In this document: one piece after another, positions 1-7,260 of the stretch
Layout of the letters: every line of letters begins with the position of its first letter
How positions within the stretch are numbered: the first letter of the stretch is position 1
Notes under the pieces: model-generated
Database searches by the model: none
Seen by the model: only the letters and a program-made list of their open reading frames with translations
Told to the model about the DNA's origin: nothing
Origin: a virus
Length of the DNA: 25,620 nt
Virus record (IMG/VR): IMGVR_UViG_3300046820_001170
Coordinates: 1 to 25,620 of that record
Direction: 5' to 3' (one strand)
Made by a program: the position numbers and the translations under genes

Positions 1-599
1 TTATTAATACCGTCTGGATTAGATAGATCATTATCGAATAAGAAAAAAAGCCATTCGTTTGACTTTTTAATATATACGACTTTCCAGCATTGCTTAGGAA
101 CAGCAACTCTACCAATTCTTTTTAGTTCGCCGATATTGCCTGCCCATATATGGACTGAGTCCTTAACTGTTGCCCATTCTCTTGTAAGTGTTTCTAATGA
201 TTTCCAATCGCCAGCATTTAATCTATGATACTGTGCGGCCATATTACTGAAGTAAAAGCATTCATTTTGAACTTCAGGTGTTTGACATTGGTTTGATTTT
301 GCAGGCATTAAATGTCCTCTATCAAATCCACTTCCTTTATAGTCGTTCTCTAAGTCAGTTTCAGCTACCAACAAAGGATCTGGCTTAAACCTATCTACTC
401 TAGCTAATGGCTTCTCGCAAGCTATCTTAGCTTTTGTTTCCCACCACTCTACCATTACCGGATACTTTTTTGACTTGCTATAATGCGCTGTATAGTTTGT
501 ATGCTTTAATATAACTACGTCTTGAGCACTTACTGCAACAGATACAAATAGACTTAAAAGTGCTATTAAGGCTAAAATTAAAAGGAGTTTCTTTTTCAT
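1..599 (-). CDS. Secreted DNA/RNA non-specific endonuclease (DRGH/NucA family), 3'-truncated by window edge
   Basis: Translating the minus strand from the ATG at 599 gives 199 residues with no stop before the left edge, so the C-terminus is missing. Residues 1-25 form a classic Sec signal peptide: a KKK n-region, a long Leu/Ile/Val core and a likely cut after VSA. The catalytic signature DRGH is at 93-96 (His96 would be the general base). It is followed by NECFYFSNMAAQYHRLN (residues 112-128), which carries the Asn residues of the family's Mg-binding and substrate site, then a WAG element near 152-154. These are the hallmarks of the Serratia/NucA/EndA nuclease family, which cuts DNA and RNA without sequence specificity. 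The signal peptide implies periplasmic or extracellular action. It starts 12 bp after the Fe-S carrier gene and is probably cotranscribed with it. Family assignment is firm; the role in infection is unknown. Confidence 0.88.
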   Translation of the reverse strand, partial: MKKKLLLILALIALLSLFVSVAVSAQDVVILKHTNYTAHYSKSKKYPVMVEWWETKAKIACEKPLARVDRFKPDPLLVAETDLENDYKGSGFDRGHLMPAKSNQCQTPEVQNECFYFSNMAAQYHRLNAGDWKSLETLTREWATVKDSVHIWAGNIGELKRIGRVAVPKQCWKVVYIKKSNEWLFFLFDNDLSNPDGIN

Positions 600-611
600 G
601 TACATAAATAG

Positions 612-944
612 CTATAATGCAAAGCTTTCACCGCATCCGCAAGTTCGACTAGCATTTGGATTTACCCATTGAAATCCCTTTCCGTTAAGTCCATCGGAGT
701 ATTGCAATTCCGTTCCATACAAGTAAAGTATGGATTTTTTGTCTACAACTATCTTTAATCCTTTACCGAATTCAAACCAATCGTCTGTTGGCTCGATCTT
801 GTCGCTAAAGTCCATCGTATAAGTTAAGCCTGAACAGCCTCCTCCTTTAACGCCTACTCTTAAGTGATGTTTATCAGGTGTTATTCCTGCTTCAGTCATT
901 AACTGTAGAATGTGATCGTGTGCTTTTTCGTTTAATTCTATCAT
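612..944 (-). CDS. A-type iron-sulfur cluster carrier (IscA/ErpA/SufA family)
   Basis: This is a 110-residue protein from the ATG at 944. The three family cysteines are all present: Cys37 in GGGCSGLTY, and Cys102 and Cys104 in TCGCGESF near the C-terminus. They sit in the canonical GFQWVNPNASRTCGCGESF context. Length and spacing match A-type carriers, which hold Fe-S clusters or iron and pass them to apo-enzymes. An upstream in-frame TTG at 971 would add nine residues but lies inside the terminator hairpin of the groEL operon, so the ATG is preferred. The gene follows that terminator and precedes the secreted nuclease. A carrier in a phage genome suggests a need to mature a viral Fe-S enzyme, and the radical-SAM QueE in this window is the obvious candidate. 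That link is inference. Confidence 0.92.
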   Translation of the reverse strand: MIELNEKAHDHILQLMTEAGITPDKHHLRVGVKGGGCSGLTYTMDFSDKIEPTDDWFEFGKGLKIVVDKKSILYLYGTELQYSDGLNGKGFQWVNPNASRTCGCGESFAL

Positions 945-956
945 ATAAAATAAATA

Positions 957-983
957 GAAAAAGCCTCTCAATTACGAGAGGCT
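957..983 (-). terminator. Rho-independent terminator after groEL
   Basis: An 8-bp perfect inverted repeat (agcctctc at 962-969 and gagaggct at 976-983) encloses a 6-nt loop. On the minus strand it is followed directly by a T-run (the A-run at 958-962 on the plus strand). It lies 23 bp beyond the groEL stop and before the Fe-S carrier gene, so it closes the chaperone operon. Confidence 0.85.
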
Positions 984-1005
984 CTTTACTTCAAGGAAAC
1001 CTTAA

Positions 1006-2643
1006 TTAATACATGCCCATGTTCGGGTCTTGTTCTTGCTTCTTCTTATCGTCTCTCTTTTCGAATATAACTGATTCTGTTGTTAGGATAGTTCCTGCTA
1101 CAGATGCTGCATTCTCTAAAGCCGTACGAGTTACTTTAGCTGGATCTAATAAACCTGCTGTAAATGCATTTACTATTTCTTGCTTCTTAGCATCATAGGT
1201 AAAAGAATCTGCCTCTGTTGCATTTTTTAAGATTGAATAGTAATCTTCAATACCGCAGTTACTTAAGATAGTCTTAAACGGTGCGTAACACGTTTTCTTT
1301 ACAATATCAAAACCTAATAATTCATCAGATGATGTTTCTCTAGGTAAGATTGGTAAATTGTTAACTGCTTTAATTAAAGCAATACCGCCACCAGGTACAA
1401 CACCTTCTGTTAATGCTGCTTTAGTAGCAAATAGAGCATCTTCTACTCTATCTTTTCTCTCTTTAATTTCAATATCAGAATTACCTCCTACTGAAATGAT
1501 AGCTACACCGCCAACTAGTTTGCCTAATCTCTCTTGTAGCTTCTCTTTCTCGTAGAATGAAGTAGCTTTCTCAATTTGATCTTTAATCTCTTGAGCACGT
1601 GCTGTGATCTTCTCTACTTCTCCGTTACCGTCTACGATAGTAGTTGTTTCCTTAGCTACGTTAATTGTTCTAGCCTTACCAAACATCTCTACAAGTTGAA
1701 CAGGAGTTAATTTATCTAACTTATGTCCTTTGTCTTTAGAGATAACTGTACCGCCTGTTAAGATAGCTAAATCTTCTAAGATCAAAGTTCTTCTCTCTCC
1801 AAAGTCTGGAGCTTTAACTGCTGCTACTGAAACAATACCTCTCATCTTATTTACAATCAAAGTAGCTAATGCTTCATCTTCAATATCTTCTGCAACGATT
1901 AGTAAAGGTTTATTATCTGAATTTACTTTACTTAATGCATTTAATAATTCTGCTGCTTTAGTAATACGTCCGTCGTAGATTAAAATGTAAGGCTCAGTTA
2001 AAGAAGCATTCATCGTAGTGTTGTTAGTAACAAAGTATGGAGATTTATAACCTCTATCAAATTGCATACCTTCTACAATCTCTAAACTAGTTTCACCTGT
2101 CTTAGATTCTTCGATAGTAACAATACCTTCTCTACCTACCTTTTCAATAGCTGTAGAGATTAAATTACCTACTTCTACATCGCCATTAGCTGAGATAGTA
2201 GCTACTTGCTGTATTTGATCTTGCGAACTTACGTCCTTAGCGATCTTCTTAATCTGCTCTACTATTTGTGATACGTACTTATCAATACCTTTCTTTACTT
2301 CTACTGGATTAGATCCTTGGTTAATTAACTTTAAACCTTCTTCTACCATAGTAGCTGCAAGTAATGTAGATGTAGTTGTACCATCACCTGCTTCATTAGC
2401 AGACTTAATAGATACTTGCTTTACTAATTGTGCACCTAAATCTTCTACTTGGTCTTCTAACTCATGAAATGATTTAGCTACTGTAACACCATCTTTTGTT
2501 ACTTTTACTTCTCCTGATTGATCTTTAATCAATACTGTTCTACCGCCTGGTCCTAATGTTGAGGATACAGATTGGTTTAATTGTCTAATACCTGCTAATA
2601 ATTTATTCTTTAGCTCGATTCCGAAAACTGTCTGTGTTGCCAT
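1006..2643 (-). CDS. groEL: GroEL-type group I chaperonin
   Basis: This is a full-length 545-residue Hsp60, essentially the bacterial length. It forms the folding ring that encloses substrate proteins with ATP and the GroES lid. Visible signatures are Asp51 in [19 protein letters not shown] at 86-96 holding the catalytic Asp87, the apical GYKSPYF substrate-binding segment, and [11 protein letters not shown] followed by VVPGGGIAL in the returning equatorial domain. All ATPase residues seem intact. The nucleotide loop reads GPGGRTVLI (31-39), where most bacterial proteins have Lys at position 34. The usual C-terminal GGM repeats are reduced to DPNMGMY. The ATG is 2 bp after the groES stop, so the pair is translationally coupled. 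It ends the operon before a strong terminator. It looks functional and belongs to the phage rather than a host chromosome, because all neighbours are viral replication genes. Confidence 0.97.
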   Translation of the reverse strand: MATQTVFGIELKNKLLAGIRQLNQSVSSTLGPGGRTVLIKDQSGEVKVTKDGVTVAKSFHELEDQVEDLGAQLVKQVSIKSANEAGDGTTTSTLLAATMVEEGLKLINQGSNPVEVKKGIDKYVSQIVEQIKKIAKDVSSQDQIQQVATISANGDVEVGNLISTAIEKVGREGIVTIEESKTGETSLEIVEGMQFDRGYKSPYFVTNNTTMNASLTEPYILIYDGRITKAAELLNALSKVNSDNKPLLIVAEDIEDEALATLIVNKMRGIVSVAAVKAPDFGERRTLILEDLAILTGGTVISKDKGHKLDKLTPVQLVEMFGKARTINVAKETTTIVDGNGEVEKITARAQEIKDQIEKATSFYEKEKLQERLGKLVGGVAIISVGGNSDIEIKERKDRVEDALFATKAALTEGVVPGGGIALIKAVNNLPILPRETSSDELLGFDIVKKTCYAPFKTILSNCGIEDYYSILKNATEADSFTYDAKKQEIVNAFTAGLLDPAKVTRTALENAASVAGTILTTESVIFEKRDDKKKQEQDPNMGMY

Positions 2644-2645
2644 TT

Positions 2646-3005
2646 CTAATTAATTTTTGTTTTAAATGCATCGTCTATTACTGTCTCTTTAAGAATATCT
2701 AGTACAGATGTACTTTCACTAATCTTAGAATAAACGTCTTGCTCTTTTACGATAAAATAATCTTCTCCCTCTACAGTGATTGATACGGATCCCATTTTTG
2801 GAATCAATACTTTATCTCCAACTACTAGAGCTGAGTCTACATACTTATCAGAGTTATAGTTATATACTCTTGAAGTAGCAATTACCTCTCCTAATTCAGG
2901 TCTTTCTTTACCTAAGTCAGGGATAATAATATTACCTACTGTTTGTTCTTCTTCTTCAATTGGCTTAAGAACTAAATAGCCGTTAAGTGGATTTAATTTA
3001 CTCAT
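2646..3005 (-). CDS. groES: GroES-type co-chaperonin with C-terminal extension
   Basis: This 119-residue protein has a clear GroES fold signature. The N-terminus reads LNPLNGYLVLKPIEEEE, and a mobile loop with a hydrophobic triplet (GNIIIPDLGK) would contact the GroEL apical domain. Next comes ELGEVIA, then VGDKVLIPKMG, and the closing strand DYFIVKEQDVYSKI. The usual length is about 95 residues; here roughly 20 additional residues (about 100-119) follow the core. Its function is to cap the GroEL cavity. It is immediately upstream of groEL (2-bp gap), as in bacteria. Many T4-like phages encode only a GroES substitute such as gp31, whereas this phage carries both partners, so they are probably co-adapted. 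The extension has no motif I recognise. Confidence 0.95.
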   Translation of the reverse strand: MSKLNPLNGYLVLKPIEEEEQTVGNIIIPDLGKERPELGEVIATSRVYNYNSDKYVDSALVVGDKVLIPKMGSVSITVEGEDYFIVKEQDVYSKISESTSVLDILKETVIDDAFKTKIN

Positions 3006-3020
3006 ATACTTTATTATTAT

Positions 3021-3212
3021 TTATTCTGTTATAATTTCAAGATCAGGAATACTTCTCAGAAAAAAAAATTTATCTTCCTTTTTTAGTACAATATCTGCTT
3101 GCAAATACTCTTTTAAGTTCTCTACGATAGGCTTATCGTCTACTCTTACAATCTTTACGATATAGTATAGAGTATTATTAAAGGTAATAAAGTCTTTTTT
3201 GATGAAGTGCAT
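3021..3212 (-). CDS. Small conserved-looking protein of unknown function (63 aa)
   Basis: This is a 63-residue soluble protein rich in Lys, Asp and Phe, with an ATG at 3212. It has alternating hydrophobic and charged stretches (TLYYIVKIVRVDD, ADIVLKKEDKFFFL) that suggest a small beta-barrel or beta-sandwich. There is no signal peptide or membrane segment. It lies between hsp20 and groES with short gaps and should be cotranscribed with both. I do not recognise the family. Position suggests an accessory of the chaperone cassette, but nothing in the sequence proves it. Confidence 0.7.
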   Translation of the reverse strand: MHFIKKDFITFNNTLYYIVKIVRVDDKPIVENLKEYLQADIVLKKEDKFFFLRSIPDLEIITE

Positions 3213-3237
3213 AACTGGTTACTTAGTAGGCTTATTT

Positions 3238-3672
3238 TTATTTACTACTCTTTAATGCTTTTGGAGTAGTGATTTCAATTTTACGCATTGCTTTTCCTTC
3301 CGCAATTGGAATGTTAAGTACTAACAAGCCTTTATCAAGAGAGGCTCTTAATTGCGTTAAATCAAATTTAGGAGATACTTTCCAGCTTAAATCAAAGCCA
3401 GATCTTTTAATACCTCTGTAGATAACTTTTTCTTGATCGAGAGGTTTAACTTTTTCGTATTTAATACGTAATTGATCTCCTTCCACTAAGATTTCAATAT
3501 CTTCTTGGCTAAGGCCGACTGCAGCAACTTCAAATTGAATGCCGTCTTGAGTTTCAAAAATGTCTACTGGGTGTGTTACTTTCTGCGTAATTGCAGAGAA
3601 ATTGGATTGTGTGTCTAATAAGTCTCGCCATAATAGGTCGACTAGATCTAGCTCAAATGGTCTAAATGTCAT
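3238..3672 (-). CDS. Small heat-shock protein, Hsp20/alpha-crystallin family
   Basis: This is a 144-residue protein. An N-terminal arm (1-33) precedes an alpha-crystallin domain (about 34-125), which contains FEVAAVGLSQEDIEILVEGDQL and the family's late A-x-x-x-G-L-L strand (ASLDKGLLVLNIPI, residues 110-123). The C-terminus carries an IxI anchor, IEI, at 132-134, used in oligomer assembly. Small heat-shock proteins are ATP-independent holdases that pass unfolded clients to ATP-driven chaperones such as the GroEL/GroES pair encoded downstream. Hsp20 genes are known in cyanophages and other large phages. It opens the chaperone operon after a 92-bp leader, which holds a promoter-like motif and a hairpin. 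Confidence 0.95.
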   Translation of the reverse strand: MTFRPFELDLVDLLWRDLLDTQSNFSAITQKVTHPVDIFETQDGIQFEVAAVGLSQEDIEILVEGDQLRIKYEKVKPLDQEKVIYRGIKRSGFDLSWKVSPKFDLTQLRASLDKGLLVLNIPIAEGKAMRKIEITTPKALKSSK

Positions 3673-3687
3673 TTTGTTTAGTTTTAT

Positions 3688-3704
3688 GTTCCCTTACGGT
3701 GAAC
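3688..3704 (-). promoter_or_regulatory. Possible leader hairpin with GUAA tetraloop before hsp20
   Basis: On the minus strand the leader can fold as GTTC-A-CC / loop GTAA / GG-G-GAAC: six pairs interrupted by one A-G mismatch, with a GNRA-type loop. It sits 15 nt upstream of the hsp20 start codon. A thermosensor or processing signal is conceivable but unproven. Confidence 0.3.
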
Positions 3705-3720
3705 GGTTTAATAATTGTTT

Positions 3721-3729
3721 TCTATAACT
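3721..3729 (-). promoter_or_regulatory. Promoter-like motif (GTTATAGA) upstream of hsp20
   Basis: On the minus strand this reads AGTTATAGA, about 50 nt before the hsp20 ATG. The same core GTTATAGA occurs in the two other long intergenic gaps, before queC and before the ribonucleotide reductase. Recurrence in gaps at similar distances from starts suggests a phage promoter element. The matching sigma factor is unknown. Confidence 0.45.
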
Positions 3730-3764
3730 TAAGGCCTACTAAGTACCTTATTTCTCATAAATAT

Positions 3765-6074
3765 CTAGTGTCCGTCTTTAAAGTTATTTGCAACCTCAGG
3801 AATTGCTACTAATTCTACGCCATCCAATTTAGTCGTATTTTCCATACAGTCTTGCATAATTACGCAAGCCCTCTCTACGTCCTCTTCTCTAACCTGACAT
3901 ATCAACTGATCGTGAATCTGTGCAATTACCTGGCCTACAATGTTTTCTCTATGGAATCTTCGGTTTATTTGTAGAGCTGCACGGTTAACTATGCTTGCTG
4001 AGTAACTCTGAATTTGATAGTTTAAACAGTTATTTAAAGCATTCTTATAATCTCTATATAATGTAGTGACTGCTTCTACTCCGTATTCTGCTTCTATACC
4101 TTTTCTAAATTTCCAATCATCTAATATCTTATCTCCAAAAGCTTCATAGATCTCTTTAGCTTTAGGCAAATGTCTAATTCGTCCTACTTTATTTTTAATA
4201 TAACCGTTTTCCTTTATAAACTTACGAGATTGTTCTCTCCATTCTCTTAATTGCGGAAATCCATTTAAGTAACCTTCGACAAGTCTTTCTCCTTCTTTCT
4301 TATCAATACCTAATGACATAGCCAATGCATAGCCGGACATTCCATAAGGTACACCTAAGGCATAGCCTTTAGCAGTCTGTCTTTTAACCGGATCTACTTT
4401 TTTAAGAAAGTTAGGTGCTTTTGTATGCGCACTTACTCCTTCTAGTTTTTCAGTCTTGATAGCAATGTGAGAATAGAAATCTAAATCGTTATTAAAGATA
4501 TCTTTCAAGCCTTGATCTCCAGCTACAGTAGCAAATACTCTCGGCTCTAATGATGCATAGTCGTTATCTAATAACTTAGTTCCTTCGTCACATATAAAGA
4601 AAGCTCTAACTACGTTAGTATATCCCATAATCATATCCTCGTCTTGACCTGGTTCTAACGGTTTAGGTAATTGCTGTAAATCGGAACCATACCTACCTGA
4701 TACTGTTCCGTTTTGTTTAAAGTAAGGATAGAATCTTTCGTCTTCTGCTGCATCTAAGAAACGATCAACGTAGGCTGTTTTAATCTTAGTAAGTTTGTTA
4801 TACAGGCGTAAGTGTCTAGCCCAAGAATACTTTTCGCTAATAGACTGAATCATATCTTCATCGAACTGAGGCTTACCTTTATCAGTAGTTGATAACGGCT
4901 TCTCTCCTAATACGTCAAATGCAATCTTACCTAATTGATCTTTAGATTGAATATTGAAAAATTGTCCGTCGTTATCTTCTTTCCATAAAGTCATACTAAC
5001 CTTAGCTACTTGCTCTCTAGTTAGATAACTTTCATCGCCAGTTATTAAGAAGTCTTTAATAGTAGATTCAGGTAGAGATGTAATAGCAGATTTATTAATA
5101 GCGAATTTCCCTGTTCTTTCTGATCTAGGTAATTCAATACCGCTTTGCTCTAATAGTCTCTGTGCAAAGGTACCTTTATGCTTAGGAGGGTAAGCCGTTC
5201 TAGCTTGCTCTAATATCCAGCTTCTAACTTGAGGTAGAGCCAATAACTCTTTAACAACTAAAGTAGATTGCTCTTCTAGGTCTTTCTTAATATTATCTTG
5301 AGTCTCTTGAATAAGAGCTACGTTAAGTCTAATACCATGCTCTTCCATCGGTATAGTAACCTCTCTATAAACAGGCATTACTTCTTCCTCAAAGAAGAAA
5401 TACTCTAATCCTTCTGCTTGAAGTACAGTTAAGAAATGTTTATAAACACGTAAAGTTAAATCGGTATCAGCAGCAGCATACTTAGCAAGTATAGCCATAT
5501 CTGCTTTATAAATCTCAAAATTATCTTTCGATACAGCACCGCCATTTGCTTTAATGCTAGCTTTTAGTTCTAACTGCTCTTGGTTAGCTTCTGTTTCTAC
5601 GTCTAATCCGATTTCTTTTTGTACCATCTTAGCAATAGACTTTAATCCAAAAGGATTACCGAATCCAAATGCGCCTTCTTCTTTAACTGTGTGTACGAGC
5701 ATTGCAGTATCTGCATGTAAGGCTGGAAGTAAATCTACACCGTAGAAGTTCTTTGTAAATCGAACGTCGAAAGAAGCATTATGCATTACTAATTTTTTCT
5801 TTAGTAATTGACTTATAGCATACTTTGCTAACTTATCTGCATTTGTACCTCCTATCTCAAGCTCTACTAACTGCTCGTTCTTCCATTCACGAATTGGCAT
5901 ATAATAACCTTTACCGATCTCACCAGATACAGAAAAACCAATAATCGAGCCCTTACGGGGATTCAAACTATTGGTCTCTGTATCATACGCAACAAGTTCA
6001 CTGCTGTTAATATGATCTATTAATTGTTTTAAAGTCTCCTTACTGTTGACTGTTACATAACTTTTTTCTTGCAT
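3765..6074 (-). CDS. Family A DNA polymerase with 3'-5' proofreading exonuclease
   Basis: This 769-residue replicative polymerase resembles the Klenow part of Pol I and lacks a 5' nuclease domain. Its N-terminal DEDDy exonuclease has DTE at 31-33, HNASFD at 98-103 and YxxxD at 199-203. The polymerase half has GTVSGRYGSDLQQLP (456-470), motif A with Asp505 in NDYASLEPRVFA, motif B KRQTAKGYALGVPYG (564-578) and motif C HDQ at 721-723. Lys569 and Tyr577 match E. coli Lys758 and Tyr766. The position equivalent to Phe762 is Leu573, a variant described in virioplankton polymerases and associated there with a slower or temperate life style. Motif C has Gln723 in place of the usual Glu883. Both metal-binding Asp residues are intact, so it should be active. 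It is followed upstream (4 bp) by a membrane protein gene. Confidence 0.97.
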   Translation of the reverse strand: MQEKSYVTVNSKETLKQLIDHINSSELVAYDTETNSLNPRKGSIIGFSVSGEIGKGYYMPIREWKNEQLVELEIGGTNADKLAKYAISQLLKKKLVMHNASFDVRFTKNFYGVDLLPALHADTAMLVHTVKEEGAFGFGNPFGLKSIAKMVQKEIGLDVETEANQEQLELKASIKANGGAVSKDNFEIYKADMAILAKYAAADTDLTLRVYKHFLTVLQAEGLEYFFFEEEVMPVYREVTIPMEEHGIRLNVALIQETQDNIKKDLEEQSTLVVKELLALPQVRSWILEQARTAYPPKHKGTFAQRLLEQSGIELPRSERTGKFAINKSAITSLPESTIKDFLITGDESYLTREQVAKVSMTLWKEDNDGQFFNIQSKDQLGKIAFDVLGEKPLSTTDKGKPQFDEDMIQSISEKYSWARHLRLYNKLTKIKTAYVDRFLDAAEDERFYPYFKQNGTVSGRYGSDLQQLPKPLEPGQDEDMIMGYTNVVRAFFICDEGTKLLDNDYASLEPRVFATVAGDQGLKDIFNNDLDFYSHIAIKTEKLEGVSAHTKAPNFLKKVDPVKRQTAKGYALGVPYGMSGYALAMSLGIDKKEGERLVEGYLNGFPQLREWREQSRKFIKENGYIKNKVGRIRHLPKAKEIYEAFGDKILDDWKFRKGIEAEYGVEAVTTLYRDYKNALNNCLNYQIQSYSASIVNRAALQINRRFHRENIVGQVIAQIHDQLICQVREEDVERACVIMQDCMENTTKLDGVELVAIPEVANNFKDGH

Positions 6075-6077
6075 AAC

Positions 6078-7097
6078 TTATATTACTTCCTGGTTTTCTA
6101 AAAGGTCTTTTGCTTCCTGGTAAGTGATCATAAATTCTTTCTTTCTACCTCTAAACTCTTTAACAATATCTAGCTCTTGACAAAGTACAGTAAAGGTCTT
6201 TAAGTCCTTCTGAGAAGCATCTATCTTCTGTGTCTGTACTAAGGATTGAAACTTGTTAAAAGATAAGGTTTGATCGCCTACTACCTTCTTACCGTTCTGA
6301 TAATACAATTTAAGTAATTTTAAATTAAGCTCCAACTGTTTAAACTTAGGAGTCTGTAGTAATTTTTTAGTCTCTTCATAGCTACCTAGAGTATAGAATG
6401 CATCAAAGCCAACTCCAATTAAAACGATCAACTCAAGGAAGATCGTTATAAAAAGAAACGCAGTGGAGTTTTCACTATTCTTCTCCAAAGCAGTACCCGT
6501 CTTGGCTTCTGTCTTAGCTTCGATTTGTTGAATTTTTGTATCTTTAGTTTGCTGTAAGACATTAACAATCGAATCACGGTATTTTTTGTCGGATCTGGTT
6601 CTTGCAGATTGATTTCTATAATATAGGATTTCATTATCATAATACTTTGCTATTGAATCTTGCTTTAGAGCTGTAGTAGAATCTACTGCTGTAGCTATTA
6701 TTTCTGAGTTATCAACAAGTCTATGTGCACCTTTAATAGATAAGTAGAAACTACCTGCTATTAAGAAGCAGCAAATCATACCGGCTACAAATATTCCGCC
6801 TGTCATTCTCTTAACCTGAAGTGTAGTTGTAAAGAATTGCTCTAATGTAAATCTCTTTGTTAGTTCGTATCCTGTTAAGAATAGTCCGACAAAGATAGTA
6901 AAGAACATATCTTGAAAAGGAAATAAAGTGGGTATAGAGTTTGTAACAGACTTAACAAAAAAGTACCCGAAGTAAATCAAAAAGATATTACCTAAAAAAG
7001 AAAAATAATACAAGATCCTATCAAGGGTCATGTAATTTTGTTCTAATTTAAAAACCTCTAGCTTTAATTTAAGCTTGTTAAACTTATCTATTTTCAT
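6078..7097 (-). CDS. Four-helix membrane protein of unknown function
   Basis: This is a 339-residue protein with no recognised family. Four hydrophobic segments are visible at about 28-48, 63-78, 100-120 and 212-233. Segments 3 and 4 are separated by a roughly 90-residue hydrophilic, Lys/Gln/Glu/Thr-rich stretch (121-211) likely to be helical or coiled coil. The last 105 residues are charged and soluble. An even number of segments puts both termini on the same side, probably the cytoplasm, with the 121-211 loop in the periplasm. There is no signal peptide or catalytic motif. It lies 3 bp before the DNA polymerase gene and just after a 53-residue membrane ORF, so it may help tether or remodel host membrane during replication. 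That role is speculation. Confidence 0.8.
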   Translation of the reverse strand: MKIDKFNKLKLKLEVFKLEQNYMTLDRILYYFSFLGNIFLIYFGYFFVKSVTNSIPTLFPFQDMFFTIFVGLFLTGYELTKRFTLEQFFTTTLQVKRMTGGIFVAGMICCFLIAGSFYLSIKGAHRLVDNSEIIATAVDSTTALKQDSIAKYYDNEILYYRNQSARTRSDKKYRDSIVNVLQQTKDTKIQQIEAKTEAKTGTALEKNSENSTAFLFITIFLELIVLIGVGFDAFYTLGSYEETKKLLQTPKFKQLELNLKLLKLYYQNGKKVVGDQTLSFNKFQSLVQTQKIDASQKDLKTFTVLCQELDIVKEFRGRKKEFMITYQEAKDLLENQEVI

Positions 7098-7098
7098 A

Positions 7099-7260
7099 TT
7101 ATAATTCTTCTGCTATGCCTAGTAACTCAGCTATTATAAGTAAAGCGCCGGCTAAAGGTAATTTACCAAATATTAAAGCAAATCCTGCTCCAAATCTAAA
7201 GCCTGATTTAACTAAGCTAATGTAAAAATGCCAATTTGTATGTGATTCTTTTTGTTGCAT
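7099..7260 (-). CDS. Small membrane protein (53 aa)
   Basis: This short ORF starts at an ATG overlapping the stop of the upstream dUTPase-like gene as TAATG and ends 1 bp before the next gene's ATG. The N-terminus is polar (MQQKESHTNWHFY), and residues 18-49 are hydrophobic and Gly/Ala/Leu rich (SGFRFGAGFALIFG, then PLAGALLIIAELLGIA). One long or two short membrane helices are likely. Tight packing on both sides and the overlap argue that it is translated. I recall similar short proteins in Bacteroidota phages but cannot name a family. Confidence 0.65.
   Translation of the reverse strand: MQQKESHTNWHFYISLVKSGFRFGAGFALIFGKLPLAGALLIIAELLGIAEEL

Larger units (their letters stand above)
3220..3745. 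repeat. 12-bp inverted repeat pair flanking hsp20
   Basis: The sequence tacttagtaggc at 3220-3231 recurs as its exact reverse complement at 3734-3745. One arm sits just downstream and the other just upstream of the hsp20 gene. The arms enclose that gene and its leader, which could mark a cassette boundary or allow a long-range RNA pairing. No function is established. Confidence 0.5.

Noticed and set aside
945-971. Upstream TTG start extending the Fe-S carrier by nine residues
   Set aside because: It lies inside the terminator hairpin, and the shorter ATG form matches the family length.
1006-3672. Chaperone genes as evidence of a host chromosome or prophage edge
   Set aside because: They are in line, on one strand and tightly spaced with phage replication genes, with no integrase or attachment site.
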